A stretch of DNA of 64,000 nucleotides from Rhizobium halophilum (GTDB taxonomy: Bacteria > Pseudomonadota > Alphaproteobacteria > Rhizobiales > Rhizobiaceae), in the NCBI RefSeq assembly GCF_021648825.1, contig NZ_JAKJHS010000010.1, forward strand, positions 62,001 through 126,000, written 5' to 3'. Shown here piece by piece: positions 18,507 through 27,803 of the stretch; the stretch's first letter is position 1; each line of letters starts with the position of its first letter. The notes under the pieces are model-generated. The model was not told where the DNA came from, did no database searches, and saw nothing but the letters and a program-made list of their open reading frames with translations. Made by a program: the position numbers and the translations under genes.

Positions 18507-19817
18507 TTAGTTGCCGAGCGCCTGCTGAATGGCAGCGTTCCCACGCTCGACGGCCTTGTCGAGGGCAGCCTGTGCATCCTGCTCGCCTGCAAGCATAGCT
18601 TCAAACTCCTCGTTCATGATGTCGCGAACCTGCGGCAGGTTCACGAGACGCACGCCCTTGGAGTTTTCAGTCGGTTCTTTGCCCATCATCTGCTGGATCG
18701 GCGTCTCGCGGCCCGGATTCTCTTCGTAGAAGCCGGACTCCTTGGTCGTGTTGTAGGCCTCCATCGTCACCGGCAGATAGCCCGAAACCTGGTGCAGGCG
18801 CGCCTGAATTTCCGGCTGGGACAGGAAGTTGAAGAACTCCGCGATCCCCTTGTATTCCTCGTCCGACTTGCCGCCGAAGACCCACAAGCTTGCACCGCCG
18901 GGGATGGTGTTTTGCGGACGGCCTTCGCCTTCATAGTAAGGCAGCTGACCAATACCGTAGTTCATGCCGCTCTTGACGATATCGCCGAGGCCGCCGGAGG
19001 ATTCTGTGAGGATCCCGCATTCGCCCGAAAGGAAGAGCTGCTTGGCTTCCGACGTACGCCCGCCATAGCGGAACACGCCTTCCTTGGCGAGATCAGCGAT
19101 CGACTGGAAATGCTCCACGAACAGCGGCTCGTTGAACTTCAGCTCGACATTCGTGTCGGCAAGACCGTTCTCGTTGGTCGCGTAGGACACGTTGTTCCAG
19201 GCAGCGAAGTTCTCGGTCTGAATCCAGGTCAGCCAGGTTGACGTGTAGCCGCATTCGGCAGCACCACTAGTCTTGATCTTGCGTGCGGCTTCCCAGACTT
19301 CCGGCCAGGTCTTGGGCGGATTGTCGACGTCGAGGCCTGCCTTCTCGAAGATGTCCTTGTTGTAATAGAGGATCGGCGAAGAGGAGTTGTAGGGGAAGGA
19401 CAGCATGGTGCCATCCGGCTTCGAGTAATAGGCCGTGATGCCCGACAGGTACTTCGACTTGTCGAACTCATATCCGCCCTTCTCCAGGACTTCTGCAACC
19501 GGCATGACAGCGCCCTCGGCAGCCATCATGACGCCCGTACCAACATCGAAGACTTGGATGATGGCCGGCGTCTGCTTGGCGCGGAACGCAGCGATGCCAG
19601 CATTCAGCGTTTCGGGATAGGTACCTTTGAAGACCGGGACGATCTTGTAGTCGCCCTGCTTCTCGTTGAATTCCTTTGCGAGCGTATCAACAACTTCGTT
19701 GTTTGCGCCCGTCATGGCGTGCCACCACTGAAGCTCAGTGACGGCCAGGGCGCTGGAGGCCCAGAAAAGCGACAGGCTAGCAGCTGCTGCGGAAGCAGCA
19801 ATCATCTTCGTGGACAT
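18507..19817 (-). CDS. ugpB: sn-glycerol-3-phosphate ABC transporter, periplasmic binding protein
   Basis: The 436-residue protein starts with a signal peptide that ends near residue 26 (SSALA) and then matches UgpB of enterobacteria at many points: QWWHAM, FKGTYPETLNAGIAAFRA, GGASLWVFGG and a SGYLPVT segment near the C-terminal third. UgpB captures glycerol-3-phosphate and glycerophosphodiesters in the periplasm. The ATG at 19817 follows GGAGGA at ideal spacing; the frame is open further upstream but not UgpB-like. In many bacteria ugp genes belong to the phosphate regulon; I saw no convincing Pho box upstream. Confidence 0.96.
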   Translation of the reverse strand: MSTKMIAASAAAASLSLFWASSALAVTELQWWHAMTGANNEVVDTLAKEFNEKQGDYKIVPVFKGTYPETLNAGIAAFRAKQTPAIIQVFDVGTGVMMAAEGAVMPVAEVLEKGGYEFDKSKYLSGITAYYSKPDGTMLSFPYNSSSPILYYNKDIFEKAGLDVDNPPKTWPEVWEAARKIKTSGAAECGYTSTWLTWIQTENFAAWNNVSYATNENGLADTNVELKFNEPLFVEHFQSIADLAKEGVFRYGGRTSEAKQLFLSGECGILTESSGGLGDIVKSGMNYGIGQLPYYEGEGRPQNTIPGGASLWVFGGKSDEEYKGIAEFFNFLSQPEIQARLHQVSGYLPVTMEAYNTTKESGFYEENPGRETPIQQMMGKEPTENSKGVRLVNLPQVRDIMNEEFEAMLAGEQDAQAALDKAVERGNAAIQQALGN

Positions 19818-20124
19818 GTATTCCTCCCTGTACCACTGACGCGGCTTGCTCCGCGCCTCAGGCTCGTTCGCTACCCACAGGAATGGGTGCGCTTGATCTT
19901 CCAAGCCTCAATTAGCTAACTCAGAACTCCGCTGCTTGACAATGGACTTTCTGACGATCGCTTTCGAATCCCTTTCGTTTTGTTTCGAAAATGCCTTCAC
20001 GCTTCCGGTCTTTACCATACCAGCTGGTATGCCCCCGGGAGCGCAGACTGTCCAAAACCGAAAGGTTGACAGCATAAGGGCGCCTCTCCATGCTGGGAAA
20101 AACAGGAGAAAGGGAGACCCCGAA
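19818..20124. other. Divergent intergenic region between ugpB and the TAXI-TRAP operon
   Basis: This 307-base stretch must hold the promoters of both operons. It contains a perfect 16-bp palindrome (20016-20031), TTGACA at 20066-20071 (a possible -35 for the TAXI gene, with a poor CATGCT at the -10 position) and another TTGACA at 19936-19941. I see no coding capacity beyond N-terminal open-frame extensions of the flanking genes and no convincing Pho box. Confidence 0.6.
20016..20031. promoter_or_regulatory. Perfect 16-bp palindrome, candidate operator
   Basis: CATACCAGCTGGTATG is its own reverse complement. It lies 94 bases before the TAXI binding-protein gene and 35 bases before a TTGACA element. 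The ACC/GGT half-sites are reminiscent of operators of GntR-type regulators, but no regulator gene lies nearby, so the protein that would bind is unknown. Confidence 0.5.
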
Positions 20125-21099
20125 ATGAAGATCAAGAAGAGCTTTGTGGCCCTGGTGGGCGTGTTGGCCGTGGGGGCCAGCGTCGCCTTTGCGCAGTCCC
20201 CGTCCTTCTTCCGCATCGGCACAGGCGGAACCGCGGGCACTTACTATCCGATCGGAGGCCTTATCGCCAACGCCATCTCCGGCGCCGAAGGCCAAGGCGT
20301 CGAAGGTCTGGTTGCCACCGCCGTCTCCTCGAACGGCTCGGTCGCCAACATCAACGCCATTCAGGGCGGCTCGATGGAGTCGGGCTTCACGCAGTCGGAC
20401 GTTGCCTATTGGGCGCATACCGGCACTGGCCTCTACGAAGGAAAGGGCAAGGTCGAGGACCTGCGCCTGATCGCGACGCTTTATCCGGAAACGATCCACG
20501 TCGTTGCACGCAAGGATGCCGGCATCAACTCGATCGCCGACCTGAAGGGCAAGCGCGTGTCGATCGACGAACCCGGCTCCGGCACGATCGTCGACGCCCG
20601 CATCGTTCTCGGCGCCTACGGTCTCACCGAAGACGACATCCAGGCCGAGCACCTCAAGCCAGGCCCCGCTGGCGACCTGCTGCGCGACGGCGGCCTCGAC
20701 GCCTACTTCTTCGTTGGCGGATATCCGACAGGTGCGGTATCCGAGCTGGCGACATCCGCTGGCATCTCGCTGGTACCGATCAGCGGTCCTGAGGTGGACA
20801 AGTTGCTGGAGGAATACAGCTTCTTCTCCAAGGACACCGTTCCTGCCGACACCTACGCCGGCGTCGGCGAAACCGAGACGATCTCGGTTGCCGCCCAGTG
20901 GGTGACGAGCGCCAAGCAGCCCGACGACCTCGTCTACAACATCACCAAGGTAATGTGGAACGACGCCAGCCGGAAAGCTCTCGACGCGGGCCATGCTAAA
21001 GGTAAGATGATCACGCTTGAAAACGCGACGACGAGCCTTGGCATTCCGTTGCATCCCGGCGCAGAACGCTTCTACAAGGAAGCAGGCGTTCTGAAGTAA
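20125..21099 (+). CDS. TAXI family TRAP transporter solute-binding protein
   Basis: The 324-residue protein has a signal peptide ending around residue 24 (SVAFA) and the start of a TAXI-type receptor: FRIGTGGTAGTYYPIGG, shortly after the cleavage site. Further typical parts are NGSVANINAIQ and QSDVAYWA. Such receptors bring small organic acids or amino acids to a fused TRAP permease driven by a sodium or proton gradient. The ATG at 20125 follows an AGGGAGA motif; the upstream open frame is not protein-like. A hairpin separates it from the permease gene. The substrate is unknown. Confidence 0.92.
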   Translation: MKIKKSFVALVGVLAVGASVAFAQSPSFFRIGTGGTAGTYYPIGGLIANAISGAEGQGVEGLVATAVSSNGSVANINAIQGGSMESGFTQSDVAYWAHTGTGLYEGKGKVEDLRLIATLYPETIHVVARKDAGINSIADLKGKRVSIDEPGSGTIVDARIVLGAYGLTEDDIQAEHLKPGPAGDLLRDGGLDAYFFVGGYPTGAVSELATSAGISLVPISGPEVDKLLEEYSFFSKDTVPADTYAGVGETETISVAAQWVTSAKQPDDLVYNITKVMWNDASRKALDAGHAKGKMITLENATTSLGIPLHPGAERFYKEAGVLK

Positions 21100-21122
21100 C
21101 AGAGCCGCACGACTGGCCTAAC

Positions 21123-21153
21123 AGCGGCGGTCCGCCATGAGCAGGCCGCCGCT
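21123..21153 (+). other. Hairpin between TAXI receptor and TRAP permease genes
   Basis: AGCGGCGG (21123-21130) pairs perfectly with CCGCCGCT (21146-21153), followed by TT. It begins 24 bases after the receptor stop and ends 31 bases before the permease start. Like the element after ugpB, it may favour expression of the soluble receptor. Confidence 0.5.
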
Positions 21154-21184
21154 TTCCGTATAAACAGCACCCAAGAGGACGAAC

Positions 21185-23236
21185 ATGGCCGAGAGCGAGC
21201 AGAAGCCGGCGCGCATGGAACTGGACGAGGCGAAAGCGAGAGAACTGGAAGAACAGTTCGATTCCGAAATTCGTTTCCGCCCGCTGGCGCCGCTTGCCGC
21301 CCGCCTTGTCGGTGGCGCGCTGATCGCGCTGTCGATCTTCCACTATTACACCGCCGGTTTCGGGTTGTTTTCCGAGGTCTTCCATCGGGGCATTCACCTG
21401 TCTTTCGTGCTTGGCCTGATCTTTCTCGTGTTTCCCTTCTCCAAGCGGGGCTATGACGAGCCGGCACGCTCAAGCGTCGTTCGGCCACTCGGCATTTCGT
21501 TGTTCGACTGGGCGCTTGCCATTGGTGCCGTGATCGCCGTCCTGCATGTACCCTTCATCCCCCTCGACGACCTCGCCTTCCGGGTCGGCAATCCGACCAC
21601 GACTGACGTGGTGCTTGGGGGAATCCTGATCGTGGTGCTGCTGGAGGCGACGCGACGCTCCGTCGGCTGGCCGCTGCCGATTATCGCCCTGCTGTTCATG
21701 GCCTATTCCCTCTACGGACCGGCCATGCCGGGCATTCTGGTTCATCCGGGAGCCACCTTCTCGCAGCTTGTGAACCACCTCTACCTGACATCCCAAGGCA
21801 TCTACGGCATCGCACTCGGCGTGGTTGCGACCTATGTCTTCCATTTCGTGCTGTTTGGCGTTTTCGCCACCCGCATCGGTCTGGGGCAACTCTTTCTCGA
21901 CTGCGCAGCGTGGGTTGCAGGCCGCTTCGCCGGGGGACCGGCAAAGGTTTCCATCTTCGGCTCTGCGCTCTTTGGCATGATCTCGGGTTCGTCCGTGGCC
22001 AATACGGTGACTGTCGGTTCTCTCACCATCCCTGCGATGATCCGCATGGGCTACAAGCGCCAGTTCGCCGCAGCTGTCGAGGCTTCCTCCTCAACCGGCG
22101 GCCAGATCACGCCGCCGATCATGGGCGCTGCCGCGTTCCTGATGATCGAGTTTCTCAACCTGCCCTACACCACGATCATCCTGGCCGCCATCGTGCCGGC
22201 CTTCATGCATTTCTTCGGCGTGCTTATCCAAGTTCATTTCGAGGCAAAAAGAACGGGCCTGCGCGGCATGACGCGGGAAGAGATGCCGGATCTCGGTGAG
22301 GCCTTCAAGCGCGACTGGCCCACGGTGATCCCGCTCGTCGTGCTCGTGGGCATCCTGCTCTCAGGCTATACGCCCTATCTCGCTGCCTTCTGGGGGATCA
22401 CGCTCTGCGTGCTTGTCGGCCTCCTGAACCCCCGCCGCCGGATGTCGTTTACGGAGCTCTTTGAGAGCCTTCGCGACGGCGCCAAATATGCGCTCGCGGT
22501 CGGCGCGGCGGCTGCTACGGTCGGCATCATCGTCGGCGTCGTGACGCTTACAGGAGTCGGCTTCAAGATCTCCTACATCGTCACATCGACGGCCGCGGAC
22601 ATGGCCGCCTTCATCGGCACGATCGTGCCGGCCGCCTGGTTCGGGCCGACGACGCTGACGTTGCTCTTTACCCTGATTATGACCGGTATCGTGTGCATCC
22701 TGATGGGCTGTGGCATTCCGACCACGGCGAACTACATCATCATGGCGACAATTGCGGCGCCGACGCTAGGGATGCTCGGCGTTGAGCCTATCGTCGCGCA
22801 CTTCTTCGTGTTCTACTACGGAGTGCTTGCCGACATCACGCCGCCAGTGGCGCTTGCCGCCTATGCGGCAGCAGGCATGGCGGGGGCCGATCCGTTCAAG
22901 ACGGGCAACACCGCGTTCCGGCTTGGTCTCGGCAAGGTGCTGGTGCCCTTCGTCTTTGTCTTCTCGCCGTCGCTATTGCTGGTGACGTCCAACTTCACCT
23001 GGACCAATTTCGCGATCGCTTTCGTCGGCTGTACGCTCGGCATCACGTTTCTGGGGGCGGCACTTTCGGGTTTCATGCTGGTGCGGACAAAGGCTTGGGA
23101 GAATGTCCTGCTGATCGTGGCGGCAATTCTTCTGGTGGTTCCGGAGTCAACGTCCTCGCTCATCGGACTTGCGCTGGCTGCACCGGTTCTCCTGCGGCAG
23201 TTCTCTGGCTATCGCAGCGGCGCAGTCGCCTTGTAG
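21185..23236 (+). CDS. TRAP transporter permease, fused DctQ-DctM (4TM/12TM) type
   Basis: This 683-residue membrane protein combines the small and large TRAP subunits in one chain, as is usual for TAXI systems. The first about 190 residues hold a charged cytosolic N-terminus and four or more helices (DctQ part); the rest is the large DctM part with the conserved GSSVANTVTVGSLTIP and SSSTGGQITPPIMGAAAF regions and a second, related GCGIPTTANYI / DITPPVALAAYAAAG pair, reflecting its inverted repeat. It works with the receptor encoded upstream. A weak hairpin follows the gene. Confidence 0.94.
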   Translation: MAESEQKPARMELDEAKARELEEQFDSEIRFRPLAPLAARLVGGALIALSIFHYYTAGFGLFSEVFHRGIHLSFVLGLIFLVFPFSKRGYDEPARSSVVRPLGISLFDWALAIGAVIAVLHVPFIPLDDLAFRVGNPTTTDVVLGGILIVVLLEATRRSVGWPLPIIALLFMAYSLYGPAMPGILVHPGATFSQLVNHLYLTSQGIYGIALGVVATYVFHFVLFGVFATRIGLGQLFLDCAAWVAGRFAGGPAKVSIFGSALFGMISGSSVANTVTVGSLTIPAMIRMGYKRQFAAAVEASSSTGGQITPPIMGAAAFLMIEFLNLPYTTIILAAIVPAFMHFFGVLIQVHFEAKRTGLRGMTREEMPDLGEAFKRDWPTVIPLVVLVGILLSGYTPYLAAFWGITLCVLVGLLNPRRRMSFTELFESLRDGAKYALAVGAAAATVGIIVGVVTLTGVGFKISYIVTSTAADMAAFIGTIVPAAWFGPTTLTLLFTLIMTGIVCILMGCGIPTTANYIIMATIAAPTLGMLGVEPIVAHFFVFYYGVLADITPPVALAAYAAAGMAGADPFKTGNTAFRLGLGKVLVPFVFVFSPSLLLVTSNFTWTNFAIAFVGCTLGITFLGAALSGFMLVRTKAWENVLLIVAAILLVVPESTSSLIGLALAAPVLLRQFSGYRSGAVAL

Positions 23237-23268
23237 CGAATCAGACGGCGGCGTAATGTCGTCTCCTT

Positions 23269-23297
23269 CCGTGGCGGTCGGAACCAATCTGCCACGG
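23269..23297 (+). terminator. Hairpin after the TRAP operon
   Basis: CCGTGGC (23269-23275) pairs with GCCACGG (23291-23297) over a 15-base loop, 32 bases after the permease stop and before the dnaB promoter region. No T-run follows, so the terminator role is uncertain. Confidence 0.35.
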
Positions 23298-23454
23298 TCA
23301 ATTCATCTTGTTCGGTTTGGCGCATTATTTATCCACAGGGCGGTTGCGGCTGTGGAGATCGGCTATTGCGGGGCTCCTCCCCCATGTTCGCCACTTTCTC
23401 CGCCGCAATCTTGGTTAAGATCGCGCCGAACCCCAAAGACATCGACTGGACGAC

Positions 23455-24957
23455 ATGCAGGACGTAGCACGCAAGCTGACGGCGCTCAGCAATAAGGACG
23501 CCGAGCCTCATTACCGTGAGGCTCCCAACAATATCGAGGCGGAGCAGGCGCTGCTTGGCGCCATCCTCGTCAACAATGACGCCTATTACCGGGTTTCGGA
23601 CTTCCTGAAGCCGCCGCACCTTTTTGAACCGCTGCACCGCAGGATCTTCGAGGTTGCTGGCGACATCATCCGCATGGGCAAGACGGCAAACCCTGTCACC
23701 ATGAAGACCTTCCTGCCGGCGGACGAAAAGGTGGGCGACCTGACGGTAGCGCAGTATCTGGCCCGCCTTGCCGCGGAAGCCGTCTCCATCATCAACGCGG
23801 AGGACTATGGCCGCGCAATCTATGATCTCGCACTGCGTCGCGCGCTGATCACCATCGGCGAGGACATGGTCAACATTGCCTATGATGCGCCGCTCGACAT
23901 GCCGCCGCAGACGCAGATCGAGGACACGGAACGCCGTCTCTTCGAGCTCGCCGAAACCGGCCGCTACGACGGCGGCTTCCAGTCGTTCAATGACGCCGTG
24001 GCGCTGGCAATCGACATGGCGGGCGCTGCCTTCGAGCGCGACGGCCAGCTTTCGGGCATCTCGACGGGCATCATGTCGCTCGATTCCAAGATGGGTGGCC
24101 TGCAGCGCTCCGACTTGATCGTCCTGGCGGGACGTCCGGGCATGGGTAAGACCTCGCTTGCCACCAACATCGCCTATAATATTGCTGCAGCCTACGAGCC
24201 CGAGGTACAGTCCGACGGATCGTTCAAGGCCAGGAACGGCGGCGTCGTCGGCTTCTATTCGCTCGAAATGTCGTCCGAACAGCTCGCCACCCGTATCATC
24301 TCTGAGCAGACGGAAGTGTCCTCCTCGAAAATCCGCCGCGGCGACATCACTGAAGCGGATTTCGAAAAGCTGGTCGCCTGCAGCCAGATGATGCAGAAGG
24401 TGCCGCTCTTCATCGACCAGACAGGTGGTATCTCGATCGCCCAGCTTTCCGCCCGCGCCCGCCGCCTAAAGCGCCAGCGCGGCCTCGACTGCCTGGTGGT
24501 CGACTATATTCAGCTGATGACAGGCTCCGGAAAGTCCGGCGAGAACCGCGTGCAGGAAATCACCCAGATCACGACGGGCCTTAAGGCGCTCGGCAAGGAA
24601 CTCAACGTACCGATCATTGCGCTGTCGCAGCTCTCCCGTCAGGTGGAAAGCCGCGAAGACAAGCGCCCGCAGCTTTCCGACCTTCGCGAATCCGGTTCGA
24701 TCGAGCAGGATGCCGACGTCGTGCTCTTCGTGTTCCGTGAGGAATACTACGTGAAGAACATGGAGCCGCGCGACATTTCCGATCCGAAGTATCCGGAATG
24801 GGAACAGCACTTCGAGAAGGTCAAGGGTACGGCTGACGTCATCATCGCCAAGCAGCGTCACGGACCGACCGGCACCGTCAAGCTCGCCTTCCAGTCAGAG
24901 TTCACCCGCTTCGCCGACCTAGCGGACCCGAGCTTCACGCAGTACGAAGAGCACTGA
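23455..24957 (+). CDS. dnaB: Replicative DNA helicase
   Basis: DnaB is the hexameric 5'-3' helicase that unwinds DNA at the replication fork and recruits primase. The 500-residue protein has the N-terminal collar domain (NNIEAEQALLGAIL, 25-38), a linker and the RecA-like motor with Walker A GRPGMGKTS (226-234), and further the CLVVDYIQLM Walker B and LSQLSRQVE segments. The length is normal and there is no intein. The 218-base gap upstream probably contains its own promoter. alr follows after 102 bases. Confidence 0.98.
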   Translation: MQDVARKLTALSNKDAEPHYREAPNNIEAEQALLGAILVNNDAYYRVSDFLKPPHLFEPLHRRIFEVAGDIIRMGKTANPVTMKTFLPADEKVGDLTVAQYLARLAAEAVSIINAEDYGRAIYDLALRRALITIGEDMVNIAYDAPLDMPPQTQIEDTERRLFELAETGRYDGGFQSFNDAVALAIDMAGAAFERDGQLSGISTGIMSLDSKMGGLQRSDLIVLAGRPGMGKTSLATNIAYNIAAAYEPEVQSDGSFKARNGGVVGFYSLEMSSEQLATRIISEQTEVSSSKIRRGDITEADFEKLVACSQMMQKVPLFIDQTGGISIAQLSARARRLKRQRGLDCLVVDYIQLMTGSGKSGENRVQEITQITTGLKALGKELNVPIIALSQLSRQVESREDKRPQLSDLRESGSIEQDADVVLFVFREEYYVKNMEPRDISDPKYPEWEQHFEKVKGTADVIIAKQRHGPTGTVKLAFQSEFTRFADLADPSFTQYEEH

Positions 24958-25059
24958 GGCAGGATTGATGGAGCTTATGTCGTAGACAATGCGGGCTGTA
25001 GCCGTTAGCGCTCCCGCCACGGCCACGAGAAGCTCCCTCGCCTCCAGATTTGTGAATTC

Positions 25060-26220
25060 ATGATCGATCCAGAAAATATGCGTGAACTTCCCGATGATTT
25101 CGACATCGCGCCTGTGCGGCTGACGATCGACCTGCAGGCGCTTGCCGACAACTGGCGAGATATGGCGCAGCGATCGGGCCAGGCGCGCACGGCGGCGGTG
25201 GTCAAGGCGGATGCCTACGGCCTCGGCATCGAGGACTGCGGGACGGCTCTCTACGAAGCCGGGGCGCGGGACTTCTTTGTGGCGGTCGCGCAGGAAGGTG
25301 TGACGCTGCGCGCCTATGCGCCGTCAGCACGCATCTTCGTGCTCTCGGGAATATGGCCCGGCCAGGAGCGGCTGTTCTTCGAGAACGACCTGGTTCCAGT
25401 GCTCGCATCAGAAGAGCAACTCGCCTTCTGGATGAGCGTCGTTGCCGAGTACGGCGACTATCCTTGCGCCTTGCAAGTGGACACGGGCTTCAACCGGCTC
25501 GGGCTGCGGCTTGAGGACGCGCTGGCCCTTGCGGGGGATGTTTCTCGACCCGCGAGCTTTTCGCCAGTGCTCGTGCTTTCGCACCTTCACAGTGGCGACA
25601 GCCCTGAGGCTGCCAGCAACAGGACACAACTGGAAGCATTTCGACAGGTTAGTGCCGCCTTCGAAGGCATCGATGCCAGCCTGTCGGCGTCTGCCGGGAT
25701 TTTCCTGGGGGACGACTACCACTTCGATCTGACCCGGCCTGGCATTGCTCTCTATGGAGGCGAAGCCGTCGACGGCTCCAAGCCGCTGCGGCCCGTGGCG
25801 ACGGCGGAAGCGCGCATCCTGCAGATCCGAGAGGGTCGTGAGGGCGAAACCGTAAGTTATGGTGGCACCCACCGGCTCTTGCGGCCGAGCCGGCTGGCCG
25901 TGGCATCTGTAGGGTACGCAGACGGGTATTTGCGCTCGCTTTCCGGCTCAGGGATACCACTCCGTCAACAGATTGCGTCCGGCGCCCACGGCTTCGTTGC
26001 CGGGAATCGGGTACCGGTGGTGGGACGCGTCACCATGGATCTCACCATCTTCGACGTGACCGATCTTCCCGAAGGCGCGGTGCGCGTGGGTGACTATGTG
26101 GAGCTCTTCGGCAGTAATGTCGCGCTGGACGAGATTGCTCGCGCGGCCGGCACGATCGGCTACGAAATGCTGACCAGCCTGGGACTTCGCTACGAGCGGC
26201 GCTACCTCTACGCCGATTAG
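25060..26220 (+). CDS. alr: Alanine racemase
   Basis: This PLP enzyme converts L-alanine to D-alanine for peptidoglycan. The PLP-binding Lys49 lies in VVKADAYGLG, and the second catalytic base, Tyr286, in VGYADGYLR. The 386-residue length and the late GRVTMDLTIFDVTD motif are typical. About 18 residues precede the usual start of the barrel domain, so a slightly later start is possible, although no better ATG with a ribosome-binding site is evident. It lies between dnaB and radA, as in other rhizobia. Confidence 0.96.
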   Translation: MIDPENMRELPDDFDIAPVRLTIDLQALADNWRDMAQRSGQARTAAVVKADAYGLGIEDCGTALYEAGARDFFVAVAQEGVTLRAYAPSARIFVLSGIWPGQERLFFENDLVPVLASEEQLAFWMSVVAEYGDYPCALQVDTGFNRLGLRLEDALALAGDVSRPASFSPVLVLSHLHSGDSPEAASNRTQLEAFRQVSAAFEGIDASLSASAGIFLGDDYHFDLTRPGIALYGGEAVDGSKPLRPVATAEARILQIREGREGETVSYGGTHRLLRPSRLAVASVGYADGYLRSLSGSGIPLRQQIASGAHGFVAGNRVPVVGRVTMDLTIFDVTDLPEGAVRVGDYVELFGSNVALDEIARAAGTIGYEMLTSLGLRYERRYLYAD

Positions 26221-26315
26221 CAGGCTCCTGCCCTTGCCATGCGTTGTTGTGGCCGCTAATCAGGAGAACGTTCCGCTTTCGTTCCTGTGCGGACGGTAGA
26301 AGGCGGCACCCATCC

Positions 26316-27719
26316 ATGGCAAAACCCAAGACCCAATTCATCTGCCAGAACTGCGGCACCGTTCATTCCCGCTGGGCCGGGAAATGCGACGGTTGCGGCG
26401 AGTGGAACACGATCGTCGAAGAAGATCCGATGGGTGGCATTGGCGGTGGTCCCGGAAAGGTGCCGAAGAAGGGACGGGCAGTGGCACTCACTACGCTGTC
26501 GGGCGAAACGGAAGAGGCGCCACGGGTTCATACCGGTATCTCCGAGCTTGATCGCGCCACGGGCGGCGGCTTTGTGCGCGGCTCTGCCGTCCTCATTGGC
26601 GGGGATCCCGGCATCGGGAAATCAACGCTTTTGATGCAGGCGGCAGCAGCACTGTCGCGCCGCGGCCACCGCATCATCTATGTGTCGGGGGAAGAAGCGG
26701 TGGCGCAGGTTCGCCTGCGCGCGCAACGGCTTGGTGCTGCAGACTCCGACGTGCTGCTCGCAGCCGAGACGAACGTGGAAGACATTTTGGCAACGCTTGC
26801 CGAGGGCAAGCGACCAGATCTCGTCATCATCGACTCCATCCAGACGCTGTGGAGCGACACGGCCGATTCGGCGCCGGGTACCGTCACGCAGGTGAGGACT
26901 GGCGTGCAGGCGATGATCCGATTTGCCAAGCAGACGGGCGCAGCCATGGTGCTTGTCGGCCATGTCACCAAGGAAGGGCAGATTGCCGGCCCCCGCGTTG
27001 TCGAGCACATGGTTGATGCGGTGCTTTATTTTGAAGGGGATCGCGGGCACCACTACCGCATCCTTCGGACAGTGAAGAATCGCTTTGGCCCCACGGACGA
27101 AATCGGCGTGTTCGAGATGTCCGACATCGGGCTTCGCGAAGTCACCAATCCTTCCGAGCTTTTTCTCGGAGAGCGAAATGCCAAGTCCCCCGGTGCCGCC
27201 GTTTTCGCCGGGATGGAGGGAACGCGACCGGTTCTTGTCGAAGTCCAAGCCCTTGTGGCACCGACCTCGCTCGGAACGCCTCGGCGCGCCGTGGTTGGAT
27301 GGGATTCGTCGCGCCTCGCGATGATTCTCGCCGTCCTGGAGGCCCATTGTGGCGTACGGCTTGGCCAGCATGACGTCTATCTCAACATCGCAGGCGGCTA
27401 CCGGATCACGGAGCCGGCAGCCGATATCGCCATTGCATCGGCGCTGGTTTCATCGCTTGCGGGAACGGCGCTGCCGTCCGACTGCGTCTATTTCGGAGAG
27501 ATCAGCCTGTCCGGCGCGGTGCGTCCCGTATCGCAGACCGCGCAACGCCTGAAGGAAGCGGAGAAACTGGGCTTCGCGGGTGCCGTTCTCCCGGCCAGTT
27601 CGTCGGAACTTCCGAAGTCATCCACGAGCCGCTGGACGGAGATCGAGGACCTGCCCGACCTTGTCAGCCGGATCGCCCGATCGGCGTCGCGGCTTACAAA
27701 TCCACAAGAAGATGATTGA
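26316..27719 (+). CDS. radA: DNA repair protein RadA (Sms)
   Basis: RadA is a DnaB-like branch-migration helicase that works with RecA in recombinational repair. The 467-residue protein starts with a C4 zinc finger (Cys10, Cys13, Cys24, Cys27), followed by the RecA-like core with Walker A GGDPGIGKST (95-104), the RadA-specific KNRFG motif and a C-terminal Lon-protease-like domain. The ATG at 26316 is chosen because the conserved zinc finger begins ten residues later. cvpA follows after 84 bases. Confidence 0.97.
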   Translation: MAKPKTQFICQNCGTVHSRWAGKCDGCGEWNTIVEEDPMGGIGGGPGKVPKKGRAVALTTLSGETEEAPRVHTGISELDRATGGGFVRGSAVLIGGDPGIGKSTLLMQAAAALSRRGHRIIYVSGEEAVAQVRLRAQRLGAADSDVLLAAETNVEDILATLAEGKRPDLVIIDSIQTLWSDTADSAPGTVTQVRTGVQAMIRFAKQTGAAMVLVGHVTKEGQIAGPRVVEHMVDAVLYFEGDRGHHYRILRTVKNRFGPTDEIGVFEMSDIGLREVTNPSELFLGERNAKSPGAAVFAGMEGTRPVLVEVQALVAPTSLGTPRRAVVGWDSSRLAMILAVLEAHCGVRLGQHDVYLNIAGGYRITEPAADIAIASALVSSLAGTALPSDCVYFGEISLSGAVRPVSQTAQRLKEAEKLGFAGAVLPASSSELPKSSTSRWTEIEDLPDLVSRIARSASRLTNPQEDD

Positions 27720-27803
27720 TCTTCCGTTACCCGCAGCGCTGTTGTAAGAGACAGCCGGAACGCGGGGGTCGTCGCTACGGCCGAGTCTTGGAGTAGATCA
27801 TAC

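Noticed and set aside
19818..19960. Pho box before ugpB
   Set aside because: I looked for CTGTCAT-like direct repeats on both strands and found no convincing pair.
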